Source: Antribacter soli
GTDB taxonomy: Bacteria > Actinomycetota > Actinomycetes > Actinomycetales > Cellulomonadaceae
Length of the DNA stretch: 64,000 bases
Assembly (NCBI RefSeq): GCF_021568775.1
Contig: NZ_JAKGSG010000059.1
Span: 1 to 64,000 of the forward strand
Direction of reading: 5' to 3'
Part shown: in pieces, positions 25,380-35,284 of the stretch
Layout of the letters: every line of letters starts with the position of its first letter
Numbering within the stretch: position 1 is the first letter of the stretch
The notes under the pieces: generated by a model
Database searches by the model: none
What the model was told of the DNA's origin: nothing
What the model saw: only the letters and a program-made list of their open reading frames with translations
Position numbers and translations under genes: made by a program

Positions 25380-26972
25380 ATGAGCAAGACCACACGTCGT
25401 GGATTCCTGATGGGTGCGGGCGGCGCGGTCCTGGGCGGAGCGGCGCTGGCCGCTCCCGCCCCGGCCGTCGCCTCCGTCGCCCGCCCGAAGCCCGCGGGGG
25501 GCGCCGTCGTCGTGGTGCCGGGTGACGTGCGGTACCCGGGCCTCGTCCGCGGAGCGAACCAGCGCTTCGTCGGCTCGCCGGGCCGCGTCGTGATCCCTGG
25601 TCGGGCCGACGACGTCGTGCAGCTCGTCGGGGAGGCCGTGAGCGGCGGGCGGCGGGTCGGCGTGCGCAGCGGCGGGCACTGCTACGAGAGCTTCGTGGCG
25701 AATGACGAGGTCAGGGACCTCGTCGACATGTCCCGGATGTGCGCGGTCGGCTACGACCAGGACCACGGCGCGTTCTCGGTCGGGGCCGGCGCCACCCTCG
25801 GCACCACGTACCGGTCCCTGTTCACCGGGTGGGGCCTGGCCGTCCCCGCGGGATCGTGCCCCTCCGTCGGCGTCGGCGGTTTCGTGCCCAACGGCGGCTA
25901 CGGTCCGCTCTCCCGCCGGCACGGCCTGACGGCGGACCACCTGTACGGCGTCGAGCTGGTCGTCGTCGACGCCTCGGGCACCCCGCGCGTGGTCCTCGCG
26001 ACGCGCGACGACTCCGGCGCCCTCGGGGACCTGTGGTGGGCGCACACCGGCGCGGGCGGCGGGAGCCTCGGCATCGCCACGCGGTACCTGTTCCGTTCCC
26101 CGGCCGGCTCGGCCAAGCCCCTGCCGGAGCCGCCCGCCGAGGTCCTGCTGCGGACCGTGGTGTGGCCGTGGAGCACCCTCGACGAAGGCGCGTTCGTCCG
26201 GCTCGTGACGAACTTCGGTGCCTGGCACGAGGCGAACAGCGCTCCCGGCTCGCCCGGGTGCGACCTGTTCGCCCAGCTGAAGCTCCTCAGCTCGAACGCC
26301 GGGGTCGTGGCGATGTCGGTCCAGGTGGACGCCGGGGTCAGCGGGGCGGAGGACCTCCTCGACCGCTTCGTCGCCGAGGTCTCGGCGGGCGTCGGGACGC
26401 CGGTGGGCGCCCCGGCGATGCGCCGCCCCTGGCACCACGCCCTCCAGTGGGACGGGTTCAACCCGTCGAACCCGACGGTCATGCGCTTCAAGATCAAGTC
26501 GGCGTACATGCGGTCGGGCTTCCCGCCCGAGCAGGCGACGGCGCTCTGGCGGAACCTGTCCGTGCCCGGACCGGCGGCCGGCACCACGCTGGTGTCGATC
26601 TCGTCGTACGGCGGCCGCATCAACGCCGTCGACCCCTCGAGCACGGCCACGGTCGCGCGCGACTCGATCATGAAGCTCCAGTACATCGGCCTCTGGGAGC
26701 GGGGGGCCGACGACGCCGCACTCCTCGACCGGGTGCGGACCACCTACGCGGACGTGTACTCCGCGACCGGAGGTGTGCCGGTCTCCGACGACGTCACGGA
26801 CGGCTGCTACATCGGGTACGCCGACGCCGACCTGAACGACCCGACCTGGAACACCTCCGGCGTCCCGTGGCACTCCCTCTACTTCGGGAGCAACTACGGG
26901 CGCCTCCAGCGGGCCAAGCGGGCGTGGGACCCGCGCGACGTGTTCCGGCACGCGCAGTCGATCCGGCTCTGA
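25380..26972 (+). CDS. Tat-exported bicovalent FAD oxidase, berberine-bridge-enzyme type
   Basis: 530 aa. A Tat signal stands at the start (RR at residues 6-7, TTRRGFLMGAGG, hydrophobic core, cleavage after about residue 35). FAD_binding_4 domain: VRSGGHCYESF with His100 and PAGSCPSVGVGGF with Cys160, the two residues that carry FAD in 6-S-cysteinyl, 8-alpha-N1-histidyl linkage. The C-terminal BBE motif is YFGSNYGRLQRAKRAWDPRD. Such enzymes oxidise alcohols, sugars or alkaloid-like substrates with O2. Export implies a last oxidation outside the membrane, perhaps converting the cyclitol product to an enone, or activation of an exported precursor. 112 bp separate it from the KAS III-like gene. 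Confidence 0.9.
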   Translation: MSKTTRRGFLMGAGGAVLGGAALAAPAPAVASVARPKPAGGAVVVVPGDVRYPGLVRGANQRFVGSPGRVVIPGRADDVVQLVGEAVSGGRRVGVRSGGHCYESFVANDEVRDLVDMSRMCAVGYDQDHGAFSVGAGATLGTTYRSLFTGWGLAVPAGSCPSVGVGGFVPNGGYGPLSRRHGLTADHLYGVELVVVDASGTPRVVLATRDDSGALGDLWWAHTGAGGGSLGIATRYLFRSPAGSAKPLPEPPAEVLLRTVVWPWSTLDEGAFVRLVTNFGAWHEANSAPGSPGCDLFAQLKLLSSNAGVVAMSVQVDAGVSGAEDLLDRFVAEVSAGVGTPVGAPAMRRPWHHALQWDGFNPSNPTVMRFKIKSAYMRSGFPPEQATALWRNLSVPGPAAGTTLVSISSYGGRINAVDPSSTATVARDSIMKLQYIGLWERGADDAALLDRVRTTYADVYSATGGVPVSDDVTDGCYIGYADADLNDPTWNTSGVPWHSLYFGSNYGRLQRAKRAWDPRDVFRHAQSIRL

Positions 26973-27127
26973 TCGACGGCGGCGCTCCGCTGCCCGTTGG
27001 ACGGGTCTTGGTCAGGACTTGGACGGTCCCGCCGAGACTGGGTCGCGCGAGGCAGCAGCGCGCTGCCGCGCTGCGCGGACCTGGTGGTCCGCCTCGAACT
27101 CACACGCTGACAGGGAGACTCCACACG

Positions 27128-27862
27128 ATGGAACTCGAAGGCAAGAACGCGCTCGTCACCGCAGGCTCGCGAGGCATCGGCCGGGCGATCGCCCTGGCGC
27201 TCGGCGAGCGCGGGGCCAACGTCGTGGTCAACTACAACACGAGCCCCGACGCGGCGACCGAGGTCGTCGAGGCCATCACTGCCCGGGGCGGCAAGGCCGC
27301 CGCCATCCAGGCCGACCTCGGTGTCACCGAGGACGTCGCCCGCCTCTTCAAGGAGGCCGAGCAGGCGCTCGGCGGGCTCGACATCGTCGTCAACAACGTC
27401 GGCATCAACCTGGTGGCGCCGCTCGCGGAGACCGACGAGGACGAGTTCGACCGGACCGTTGCCGTGAACTTCAAGGGCTCGTTCCTCGTCATGAAGCACG
27501 CCGCCAAGCTGGTGTCCGACAACGGCCGGATCATCAACATCTCGACGGGGAACACCCGGGTGACGATGCCGATGATCGGGGTGTACGCGGGGACGAAGGC
27601 CGCTGTGGAGCAGATGACGTTCTCGCTCGCCAAAGAGGTCGGTTCCCGGGGCATCACCGTCAACGCGGTGCTGCCGGGCCTCACCGACACGGAGGGCCTG
27701 CGCCCGGAGATCCGGGAGCACGCGGGCCCGATCGTCGGCATGACGCCGCTCGGCCGGATGGGGCAGCCGGAGGACATCGCGGAGGTCGTCGCCTTCCTCG
27801 CGTCCGAGAAGGCCCGCTGGGTGACGGGCCAGGCGATCAGCGCCTCGGGCGGTCTGTCCTGA
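27128..27862 (+). CDS. SDR oxidoreductase, FabG-like
   Basis: 244 aa from ATG 27128. Classical [11 protein letters not shown] at residues about 11-18, NNVGIN, active-site Ser in [13 protein letters not shown] with Tyr and Lys, and the C-terminal [14 protein letters not shown]. The start of the second strand (VVNYNTS) suggests NADPH. The substrate is probably a keto-cyclitol or the polyketide-derived part. A 155-bp gap separates it from the oxidase gene, so it may have its own promoter, and it is followed by a terminator hairpin. Confidence 0.87.
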   Translation: MELEGKNALVTAGSRGIGRAIALALGERGANVVVNYNTSPDAATEVVEAITARGGKAAAIQADLGVTEDVARLFKEAEQALGGLDIVVNNVGINLVAPLAETDEDEFDRTVAVNFKGSFLVMKHAAKLVSDNGRIINISTGNTRVTMPMIGVYAGTKAAVEQMTFSLAKEVGSRGITVNAVLPGLTDTEGLRPEIREHAGPIVGMTPLGRMGQPEDIAEVVAFLASEKARWVTGQAISASGGLS

Positions 27863-27895
27863 CCGTCGGGTCCTGACGCTCCCCCGCGAGGGCTG

Positions 27896-27925
27896 CCCGT
27901 CCCCGACGACATCGCCGGGGACGGG
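27896..27925 (+). terminator. Hairpin between SDR and exporter genes
   Basis: A perfect 10-bp stem (cccgtccccg / cggggacggg) with a 10-nt loop. It suggests that the exporter and following genes form a second transcription unit or an attenuated part of the first. Confidence 0.65.
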
Positions 27926-27966
27926 CGCCCGTGTGCGGGCCGACCGATCTCCGAGGGGAGACCACC

Positions 27967-29145
27967 ATGAACCGAGCCGTAGTCGTCCTGATGTTCTGCC
28001 TGTTCAGCGTCGGGAGCGCCGAGTTCGTCATCGCCGGCCTGCTGCCCGGGATCGCCGGCGAGCTGGGTGTGTCGATCTCCGCGGCGGGGATGCTCGTCAG
28101 CGTCTATGCGCTGACCGTCGTCATCGCGGGACCGGCACTCACGCTGCTCACGAGCGGCCTGCGGCGCAAGCCCGTGATGGTCGGGCTCATGGCCCTGTTC
28201 GCGGTGAGCAACCTCGTCGCCGCGCTCGCCCCGGACTACGCCGCCCTCATGGCGGCGCGCGTCCTGAGCGCCCTCGCGCACTGCACCTTCTTCGCCTTGT
28301 CGCTCGTCGTCGCCACGAGCACCGCCCCGCCCGGACGGCAGGGCTCGGTGATCGCCCGGCTGGCGATCGGGCTGAACATGGCCAACGTCCTGGGCGTGCC
28401 CCTCGGCGCGCTGCTGGGCACCGAGCTCGGCTGGCGAGCCGTGTTCTGGGTGCTGGCGGCGTGCGGGACAGTGTCCGCGTGGCTCGTGGCTGCGCTCGTC
28501 CCGGCCGACCGGGAGGTGGACCAGCCGGCCGGCGCCCTGGCCGAGATCCGCGCGCTCGGCCGCGGCCGCGTCGTGGCAGCCATCGGCGTCAGCGCGCTCG
28601 GGTGCGGCGGCACCTTCGCCGCCTATACCTACATCGCGCCGCTGCTGGAGGACGTGAGCGGCTTCGACGGCGGCTCCATCGGGCCACTGCTCCTCGTGTT
28701 CGGCGTGGGGACCTTCGCCGGGAGCCTCGTCGGCGGCAAGTGGGTCGACCGTTCCCTCATGCCCGCCCTGTGCGGGACGCTCGGCGCCCTGGCCCTGGTG
28801 CTGGCGGCATACTCCGTCATGGCCGCGCACCCGTGGACCTCCGTCGTCGGCCTCGCCCTGTTCGGGGCGGCCTTCGGGGCGATCCTGCCCGGGCTCCAGG
28901 CCAGGGTGATGTCCGTGTCGGGCATCAAGGCGCCCACGCTCGCGCTCGCCGTGAACATCGCGGCGATGAACATCGGGATCACGCTGGGCTCGTTGCTGGG
29001 CGGGCAGGTGCTCGAGGCCGGTCTCGGCCTGCAGGCCGTGGTCCTGGCGGGGGCGGGGGTCGCGGCACTGGGCTTCCTGCTCGCCGGGGTGGAGCTCGTA
29101 CGCGACCGGAGCCAGGCCGAGCCGGCCACCACACCAGCGGCCTAG
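27967..29145 (+). CDS. MFS exporter, DHA1 (AraJ/CmlR-like)
   Basis: 392 aa with about 12 hydrophobic segments (for example VVVLMFCLFSVGSAEFVIAG, then AAGMLVSVYALTVVIAGPAL). The GxLa-R-R-K loop after helix 2 (LRRKPVMVGL) and the helix-4 part (RVLSALAHCTFFALSLVVAT) match the drug-efflux DHA1 group that includes chloramphenicol exporters and AraJ. It probably exports the product of the cluster and gives self-resistance. ATG 27967 has gaggggag upstream. The stop codon lies within the ribosome site of the following phosphatase gene. Confidence 0.9.
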   Translation: MNRAVVVLMFCLFSVGSAEFVIAGLLPGIAGELGVSISAAGMLVSVYALTVVIAGPALTLLTSGLRRKPVMVGLMALFAVSNLVAALAPDYAALMAARVLSALAHCTFFALSLVVATSTAPPGRQGSVIARLAIGLNMANVLGVPLGALLGTELGWRAVFWVLAACGTVSAWLVAALVPADREVDQPAGALAEIRALGRGRVVAAIGVSALGCGGTFAAYTYIAPLLEDVSGFDGGSIGPLLLVFGVGTFAGSLVGGKWVDRSLMPALCGTLGALALVLAAYSVMAAHPWTSVVGLALFGAAFGAILPGLQARVMSVSGIKAPTLALAVNIAAMNIGITLGSLLGGQVLEAGLGLQAVVLAGAGVAALGFLLAGVELVRDRSQAEPATTPAA

Positions 29146-29157
29146 GAGGAACGCCGG

Positions 29158-29832
29158 ATGCACGACGTCGCTCGCGCACGAGCCGGGAGGACGACCAGCT
29201 GGTCCGCCGCGGGACTCCTCTGCGACATGGACGGGACCCTCGTCGACTCGGCGGCGGTCATCGACGAGGCGTGGACGGAGGTCGCCGTCCGCCACGACCT
29301 GCCACGGTCCGAGGTGCTCGCGGCGCTCCCGGGGCGTACCGCCCGCGACATCCTGGCGCTCTTCCTGAGCGACGCGGCGATGATCGCCGAGGAGGTCGCC
29401 CGGGTGGAGCGCCGCCAGCTGGTTGCGGCCGGGGTGCGGGAGATCCCGGGCGCGCGCCGGCTGCTCTCGGCCCTTCACCCCGACCGGTGGGCCGTCGTCA
29501 CCGCCGCGCCCGAGTCCGTCGCGCGGGCGCGCCTCGACGCTGCGGGCCTTCCTGCGCCGGGGGTGCTCGTCGCCGCCGGGTCGGTGACGCACGGCAAGCC
29601 GAGCCCCGAGGGTTTCCTGCTGGCCGCGGAGCGCCTCGGTCTTCCCGGCGGGCGGTGCGTCGTGCTCGAGGACTCCGCCGTCGGCGTGACGGCCGGGCAC
29701 GCTGCTGGGGCGAGGGTGGTGGGAGTCGGGCCCGGCGCGCACGAGGCCGACGCCCGCGTGCCGGACCTGCGCTCCTTCACCGACATCGACGTCACGGGAG
29801 AGGTGATCCGGTGGAGCCTCGCGGAGATCTGA
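29158..29832 (+). CDS. HAD-family phosphatase (beta-phosphoglucomutase-like)
   Basis: 224 aa from ATG 29158 (taggagga upstream). HAD-IA order: motif I LLCDMDGTLVDS with both Asp, a helical cap (residues about 30-95), motif II in VVTAAPESV, motif III Lys in HGKPSPEGF, motif IV VVLEDSAVGV. Such proteins remove phosphate from small sugar phosphates or act as phosphomutases. In the cluster it probably dephosphorylates a cyclitol phosphate made by the kinase whose gene overlaps its own by 22 nt. The N-terminal extension of about 17 residues before motif I is unusual but short. Confidence 0.88.
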   Translation: MHDVARARAGRTTSWSAAGLLCDMDGTLVDSAAVIDEAWTEVAVRHDLPRSEVLAALPGRTARDILALFLSDAAMIAEEVARVERRQLVAAGVREIPGARRLLSALHPDRWAVVTAAPESVARARLDAAGLPAPGVLVAAGSVTHGKPSPEGFLLAAERLGLPGGRCVVLEDSAVGVTAGHAAGARVVGVGPGAHEADARVPDLRSFTDIDVTGEVIRWSLAEI

Positions 29833-30809
29833 CGCCTCTCGTACGGATCGACGTGGGCGGCACGTGGGTCAGGATCGACTCCGACGGCGCGCTCCGGCGG
29901 ACGCCTGCCCCCAGCCGGATCAACCATCCCGACGTCCCCGCCCCGGCGCTCGTGGACCGGCTGCTGGACCAGCTGGTCTCGGCCGCGCCGGACACCGGCC
30001 GGGTGGTGGTGTCGCTCGGGGCGGCGACCGACGACGTCACAGGAACCGTCAGGGGTTCCGGGCCGCTGTGGGGCGACTGGCGGATGGACCGGGACCTCGT
30101 CGGCGAGCTCCGGCGCGCCCGGCCCGGGGTGGAGTGGCATGTCTTCAACGACGTCACGTGCGGTCTCGCCGACTTCGCGGAGTCGGTGGCGCACGAGTCC
30201 CCCGCCTCGGTCGGCTACCTCACGATCAGCAGCGGGATCGGGCTCAAGATCGCCGACCTCGGCACCCGCACGGTCAAGGTCGACGACGACGGCCTGCAGG
30301 GCGAGGTGGGCCACCTGCCCGCCGTGCTCCCGCTCGAGCAGGCCCACCTCGGCCGGCTGCCCTGCGAGTGCGGGGGCTCCGGGCACCTGGCGTCGATCGG
30401 CTCCGGACCGGGCATCGCTCGCGTGGCCGCCGCCCTGGGCGTCGGCCGCTACAGCACCGACTGGTTCCGCGACGCGCTCGCCGCCGGGGACGAGGAGGCC
30501 GGGACGCTCCTGGCGACCGTCACACGGCCAGTCGCGGAGCTCCTGCGCACGATCTGGGTGACCCAGCCCTGGATGGCGGTCGTGGGGATCGGTGGCGGCG
30601 TCGTCGAGGGCGTCGGCGCGGCCTACCGGTCAGCGCTCCTCACCCACCTCCGGGACGCCGGCGGCTATGCCGCCGGTTCGCCTGACGCGTGGGAACGCCG
30701 GGTCCGGCTGCTCGACAGACCAGGCGTGGACGTCCTGCGGGGGGCGCAGCTCCTCGCCGAGCGATCACTCGTCGTGACCAGGGCCCAGGAGGTCGTCAGC
30801 ACTCCATGA
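29811..30809 (+). CDS. ROK/glucokinase-like kinase, probable C7-cyclitol kinase
   Basis: 332 aa from GTG 29811 (ggagagg upstream), overlapping the phosphatase gene by 22 nt. ROK signatures: phosphate-binding [13 protein letters not shown], catalytic Asp in [24 protein letters not shown], Glu and His in [10 protein letters not shown], and the zinc-type sequence [19 protein letters not shown] in which the usual last Cys is His. Relatives AcbM and ValC phosphorylate valiolone-type cyclitols at O-7, which is the likely reaction here. Pairing with a phosphatase suggests that intermediates are handled as 7-phosphates and released late. Confidence 0.85.
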   Translation: MEPRGDLTPLVRIDVGGTWVRIDSDGALRRTPAPSRINHPDVPAPALVDRLLDQLVSAAPDTGRVVVSLGAATDDVTGTVRGSGPLWGDWRMDRDLVGELRRARPGVEWHVFNDVTCGLADFAESVAHESPASVGYLTISSGIGLKIADLGTRTVKVDDDGLQGEVGHLPAVLPLEQAHLGRLPCECGGSGHLASIGSGPGIARVAAALGVGRYSTDWFRDALAAGDEEAGTLLATVTRPVAELLRTIWVTQPWMAVVGIGGGVVEGVGAAYRSALLTHLRDAGGYAAGSPDAWERRVRLLDRPGVDVLRGAQLLAERSLVVTRAQEVVSTP

Positions 30810-31972
30810 TCAGCAACCGCGCCATCCGGCGCTCCCAGGGCGCAAGCTCCGTCGTCGAGCAGACAGTGCCCGTACCCCGGCCCGGGGAGGTTGTCCTGGC
30901 GCCCGAGGCCGTCAGCCTGTGCGGCACCGACCTCCAGATGCTGCGTGGCATCCGCGACGACCCCTCCCCCGTGCTCGGCCACGAGGGCGCGTGCCGCGTG
31001 GTCGACGTCGGCGACGGGGTCTCCGACGTCGCCGTCGGCGACCGGGTCATGGTGAACCCGACCCACCCCGGCGACCCGTCCTTCCTGCTCGGGCACAACG
31101 TGGACGGGCTGTTCCAGCAGCGCGTCCGCATCGCCCGGTCGGCGGTCACGTCGGGGCTCCTCGTGCCCCTCGACGAGAGCCTGGACTCCGTCACGGCGAC
31201 TCTCGTCGAGCCGCTCGCGATCACCGACTACGCCCTGGACTGCCTCGCCGGCTCCTTCGAGGGCGCCCCCGGGACGGGCACCACCCTCGCCGTACTCGGC
31301 GACGGCCTCGTCGGGAACCTCGCGTCGCTCCGGGCGGTCCTGCAGGGCCGCTGGTCCCGGGTCGTGCTCGCGCACACGTCGCGGGCCGGGATGGAGTGGT
31401 CCGCGGCCGCTTGGGCACAGCACGACATCGAGCACGTGCTGGTCGACCACCTGCCGGCCGCCGTCCGGGGCGAGCGGCTCGACGCGGTCGTCGCCACGCA
31501 CCGCGACCGGACCGTGGAGATGGTGGACCTGCTGGCCGGACCGCTCGGCGACGAGGCCGTCGCCGTCCACGTGTCCGGCGGTGTCCCGGCCGTGGCCCAC
31601 CCCCGGCACCTGCTGGGCGTCGACCTCGGCGGCGTCCGTGCCGCGAACACCGGCGGTCCGTGGCCGCCCCGCCGGGTCGTGTGGAGCCAGGGCGCCCGGC
31701 AGGTCCAGGTCACCGGGAACCGCGGCGTGACCAGCGCGGCCCTGAGCAAGGCCGCGGCCGACGTCGCGAGCCTGGGCGCCGCCGTCGTCCCGCTCATCAC
31801 GCACCGCACCGACCTGCAGGGCGGGGCCGACCTGATGAACCGCATGGTCTCCGCAGGATCCCGCCACATCGACGGCCGGCTCGTGGTCCGCCTGGTCGTC
31901 ACGATCAACCCCGAGCTCATGATCTCCGGGGTTCCCGCGTCCGCGACCGAAGAACAGGGTGGAAGAAGCTGA
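30806..31972 (+). CDS. MDR dehydrogenase lacking the structural zinc lobe
   Basis: 388 aa; ATG 30806 overlaps the kinase stop (ATGA). The N-terminal GroES-like domain has Cys in [12 protein letters not shown] and [15 protein letters not shown]. The four-Cys structural zinc loop is absent; that place reads [15 protein letters not shown]. The nucleotide-binding domain has [14 protein letters not shown]. The C-terminal third is longer than usual. Similar divergent MDR proteins in acarbose- and gabosine-type pathways act as cyclitol dehydrogenases (AcbL-like). It probably changes the oxidation state of a ring carbon. Confidence 0.78.
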   Translation: MISNRAIRRSQGASSVVEQTVPVPRPGEVVLAPEAVSLCGTDLQMLRGIRDDPSPVLGHEGACRVVDVGDGVSDVAVGDRVMVNPTHPGDPSFLLGHNVDGLFQQRVRIARSAVTSGLLVPLDESLDSVTATLVEPLAITDYALDCLAGSFEGAPGTGTTLAVLGDGLVGNLASLRAVLQGRWSRVVLAHTSRAGMEWSAAAWAQHDIEHVLVDHLPAAVRGERLDAVVATHRDRTVEMVDLLAGPLGDEAVAVHVSGGVPAVAHPRHLLGVDLGGVRAANTGGPWPPRRVVWSQGARQVQVTGNRGVTSAALSKAAADVASLGAAVVPLITHRTDLQGGADLMNRMVSAGSRHIDGRLVVRLVVTINPELMISGVPASATEEQGGRS

Positions 31973-32769
31973 TGGTAGAGACTGCGCTCGTCACCGGTGC
32001 CAGCTCGGGGATCGGGAGGTCGACGGCGCTGGCGCTCGCGTTGGCCGGGTACCGCGTCCTCGTCGGTCACGGCAGCAACAGACGAGCGGCCGACGAGGTC
32101 GCCGCCCTCATCACCGACCGGTACGAGCACACCGCCGTCGCCGTGCACGTCCCCCTCGATCAGCCCGAGGCCACGCAGGAGGTCGCCCGGCGCCTCATCG
32201 GCGAGCACGGGCCGGTCCACGTCCTGGTGAACAACGCCGGCGTCAACCGGCGCGCGGCGTTCCTCGAGGAGGAGCTGGCCGACTGGCAGCGGGTCCTGAA
32301 CGTGGACCTGGCCAGCCCGTTCGTCCTCGCGCAGCAGGTCGCGCGACAGATGGTGGACGCCTCGATCCGGGGGCGGATCGTCAACGTCACCAGCGTCCAC
32401 GAGCGGATCCCGATCACGGGCGGCAGCACCTACTGCGTCGCGAAGAGCGGGCTCGGGATGCTGACCAAGGTCATGGCGCTCGAGCTGGGCCGGCACGGGA
32501 TCGCCGTGAACTCGGTCGCGCCGGGAGAGACGGCGACGCCCATGAACGGCCACCCGGAGGGTCGCGACCCGCGCGAGGTCGCCCGCCCCGCGCTCCCCGC
32601 CGGGCGGCCCGGCGACCCGGACGAGGTCGCCGCCCTCATCGCGTTCCTGTGCTCACCCGCTGCCGGTTACATCACCGGCCAGGCTTTCGTCATCGACGGC
32701 GGCCTGGAGCTCGTCGCGGCCGACGCCAACGTGGCGTCCGTCCCCCTGCCCCCTCTCGCGACCGGCTGA
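31972..32769 (+). CDS. SDR oxidoreductase
   Basis: 265 aa; ATG 31972 shares one base with the upstream stop. TGASSGIG at residues about 8-15, [14 protein letters not shown], Ser in VTSVHERIP, Tyr and Lys in YCVAKSG, and C-terminal [13 protein letters not shown]. It is a typical NAD(P)-dependent reductase or dehydrogenase and the second SDR of the cluster. It is last in the coupled run from phosphatase to SDR, so it should act on the same cyclitol intermediates. Its 3' end overlaps the convergent SARP gene by 103 bp. Confidence 0.86.
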   Translation: MVETALVTGASSGIGRSTALALALAGYRVLVGHGSNRRAADEVAALITDRYEHTAVAVHVPLDQPEATQEVARRLIGEHGPVHVLVNNAGVNRRAAFLEEELADWQRVLNVDLASPFVLAQQVARQMVDASIRGRIVNVTSVHERIPITGGSTYCVAKSGLGMLTKVMALELGRHGIAVNSVAPGETATPMNGHPEGRDPREVARPALPAGRPGDPDEVAALIAFLCSPAAGYITGQAFVIDGGLELVAADANVASVPLPPLATG

Positions 32770-34637
32770 GGCAGGGCCGTCAGCGGCCTGGTCCACCGGG
32801 CGCCGTGAGCCGTCCACTGGCGTACGTCAGCCGGCACGGGAGAGCGGGGCGGCTCGCCGCGCGACAGGGCGTGGAGCCGGATCAGCTCCGGGAACCGGTA
32901 CGACGTCCCGCCGTCCGGGCGCGTGTCCACGATCGTCAGCAGGTTCGCGTCGACGAGCTCGGCCACGGGACACTCGGCGCTCGCGACGCTGGTGCCGAGG
33001 GCGTCGGCGACGTCCTGCAGGGTGAAACCGGCCCGCCTGATGGTACTCATCCGCCAGAAGGCCCACCGGTACGCCGGCGCGAGGCGGAGGTAGGCGTCCT
33101 CGAACGACGCGCCCGGGTCGAGGCGTCTCGTGACGAGCTCCTGCAGCCGGTGCTCTCCGTCGCGCATGCGGGTCACCAGCTCTTCCACCGTCCACGCCGG
33201 GCGCGCGGACAGCTTCTCGGCTGCCGCCCGGATCGCGAGGGGGAGGTTGTCGGAGAGCTCGACCAACCGGGCTGCCGCGTCCGGCTCGCGGGCGACCCTC
33301 GCGTCGCCCGTGACCCGGCGCAGCAGCCTGACGCCGTCGGCGGTCGGGAGCGGGCCGACCCTCACCACCGACGCGCCGGCCAGACCCGGTAGGCCGACCC
33401 GGGTGGTGATGAGAGCGGCGCAGCCGGGCCCCGCCGGGATCAGGTGGGCGAGGGTCTCGACGTGCACCGCGTCGTCGAGGACGACCAGCAGCCGACGCTC
33501 GGCCGTCCAGCTCCGGTACAGGCTCGTGCGCTCGGACAACCTGTCGGGGATCTGCGCGGGAGGCACGCCGAGCGCGCGGAGGAAGTGCTCGAGCACGTCG
33601 AAGGGGTCGACCACCGCGCCGAGGCCGGCGAAGAGCTGGCCGTCGGGGAACTCCGGCCGCAGCGCGTGACCGGCGTGGACCGCGAGCGCGGTCTTGCCGA
33701 CGCCTGCCGTCCCCGCGAGGACCACGACCTGGGGTGCGGTCCCGCCCGCCTGACGGCAGAGCCCCATCACCTCGTTCCGTTCACGCCCGCGGCCCACGAT
33801 GTCCGCGCTGTCCGGGGGCAGCTGTGCGGGAGTGACGGCCACCGGCCACACCGCCGGCCGCGGCGTGCCCGTCGTCGTCGCCGGCGTGTGCTCGAGGGTT
33901 CCCTCGATGATCGCCTTCTGGAGCGCGGTCAGCCGTGCTGACGGGTCCAGGCCGAGCGTCTCGACCATGCGGTCGCGCAGGCCCGTGAAGACGGTGAGCG
34001 CGCCGTTCCGGTCGCCGGTCGCGCTGAGGGCCGTCATGAGCTGGGCGTGGAAACCTTCGTGCAGGGGGTTGGCGGCGGCGAGCTTCTCCAGCTCCGGGAG
34101 GAGCTCCCGGTACTCGCCGAGGTCGAGGGCGACGTCGATCAGCTGCTCCTGCAGCCTGATCCGGTCGGACTCGATCTGGGCGACGTGCGGCTCCAGCAAC
34201 GACCCGAGGTGGACGTCGGTGAGCATCGGCCCTCGCCACAGGTCCAGGGCCTCTCGCCACAGCTCGAGCGCGCGCACAGGGTCGCCCCCACGGACCTCGG
34301 CGCGGCCCCGCTGGACGGCGTCCTTGAACTCCCAGAGGTCGAGCTCCCCGGGCTCGACGCAGAGCCTGTACCCGAGGGGGGACGACTCGATCCTGCTGGT
34401 CCTCGCGTCCGGGCGGTCCAGGTGCTTCCGCAGCTGGTAGATGTACGTCTGGACCGTCTTCCGTGCCAGCTTGGGAGGGTGCGACCCCCACAGCTCGTCG
34501 ACCAGCGAGCTCACAGTGACGGTCTGGTTGTGGCTGAGCAGCAGCATGGCGAGGACCCGCCGCGGCATGGCCGCCGACATCGTCCCGCCTTCGACCGCCC
34601 CCTCGACCTCCAGAGGCCCAAGTATCCGGAATCGCAT
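32667..34637 (-). CDS. SARP-family activator with NB-ARC domain
   Basis: 656 aa from ATG 34637 (gggaggg upstream). Order: winged-helix DNA-binding domain with [13 protein letters not shown] and [19 protein letters not shown] (residues 1-95), bacterial transcriptional activation domain (about 100-245, [20 protein letters not shown]), a Pro/Thr linker, then an NTP-binding NB-ARC part with Walker [18 protein letters not shown] and Walker [11 protein letters not shown]. The TPR repeats of AfsR are missing. The last 60-70 residues, encoded opposite the SDR gene, look unlike a protein domain (Ser/Pro/Arg-rich), which suggests loss of the original stop. It is the presumed pathway-specific activator of the cluster. 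Confidence 0.9.
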   Translation of the reverse strand: MRFRILGPLEVEGAVEGGTMSAAMPRRVLAMLLLSHNQTVTVSSLVDELWGSHPPKLARKTVQTYIYQLRKHLDRPDARTSRIESSPLGYRLCVEPGELDLWEFKDAVQRGRAEVRGGDPVRALELWREALDLWRGPMLTDVHLGSLLEPHVAQIESDRIRLQEQLIDVALDLGEYRELLPELEKLAAANPLHEGFHAQLMTALSATGDRNGALTVFTGLRDRMVETLGLDPSARLTALQKAIIEGTLEHTPATTTGTPRPAVWPVAVTPAQLPPDSADIVGRGRERNEVMGLCRQAGGTAPQVVVLAGTAGVGKTALAVHAGHALRPEFPDGQLFAGLGAVVDPFDVLEHFLRALGVPPAQIPDRLSERTSLYRSWTAERRLLVVLDDAVHVETLAHLIPAGPGCAALITTRVGLPGLAGASVVRVGPLPTADGVRLLRRVTGDARVAREPDAAARLVELSDNLPLAIRAAAEKLSARPAWTVEELVTRMRDGEHRLQELVTRRLDPGASFEDAYLRLAPAYRWAFWRMSTIRRAGFTLQDVADALGTSVASAECPVAELVDANLLTIVDTRPDGGTSYRFPELIRLHALSRGEPPRSPVPADVRQWTAHGARWTRPLTALPQPVARGGRGTDATLASAATSSRPPSMTKAWPVM

Positions 34638-35134
34638 GGTGCCCTCCCACGGGTTTGTGGACGATGCACCCACAGAACCGCCGCGGTCAGGCCGCCAGCA
34701 TGGCCGGCCTCGGCAGTCCGACGCCTGTTGAGGCGAAGGTGGGTGGAGCGCGACTGCCGTGGCGGCTCGATCCACGATAAGCAGCAAAGGCGCTGACCTG
34801 CAATGACATCCGGGGGTGGGTTCCGGGGAGGGCGTTCGCCGCGCAGGACCGCCGGCGCCGTCGCGCGGGTGTACAACTGCGCACTCACGGCAGGTCAGGA
34901 CCCGCATCCTGCTGCCCTGACGTGACCGAACGCCACCCATCGCCGGAAGTGCGACAGAGCCCAGACGGACAAGCCCGACGGCTCCGCCGCCACCTTGTGA
35001 CAGTCCTGTCCATACTTCCCATACTGGACACCGCGCAACGGAGAGCAAGTCCATAGGGTTCCGACGGTTGCGGGCTTCCGCGGCTGGATCCGTGGGGAGT
35101 TTGGAGGCAGCTCCCGGTGCACGCACAAGGGGAC
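34638..35134. promoter_or_regulatory. Intergenic region between SARP gene and PPTase unit
   Basis: About 500 bp without a convincing gene; it contains the divergent promoters of the SARP gene and the PPTase unit. Noted: tgtcca (35007-35012) and tggaca (35025-35030) form an inverted repeat with a 12-nt spacer, and catact is repeated 9 nt apart inside it (35011, 35020), a possible regulator site. Confidence 0.45.
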
Positions 35135-35284
35135 ATGCGTGTGATCGTGCGCTCGCGTGGTCAGGGCACGCTGCGCATCGACGGCGTCCCGTACCGCGAG
35201 GTCTCGGTCAGGTACCCACACGAGTGGCAGCGTTGGGGTTTCACGATGCCACCCCGTCAGATCCTCCTTCTGGCGGCCCCGTGA
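35135..35284 (+). CDS. 49-aa ORF coupled to the PPTase gene
   Basis: ATG 35135 has aagggg just upstream. The frame gives a short basic protein (MRVIVRSRGQGTLRIDGVPY, then REVSVRYPHEWQRWGF and a hydrophobic end) and stops at 35282-35284, overlapping the GTG start of the PPTase gene (GTGA). Family unknown. It could be a real small protein, a leader for translational coupling, or the end of a lost gene. The content looks protein-like, with alternating beta-type residues. Confidence 0.5.
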   Translation: MRVIVRSRGQGTLRIDGVPYREVSVRYPHEWQRWGFTMPPRQILLLAAP

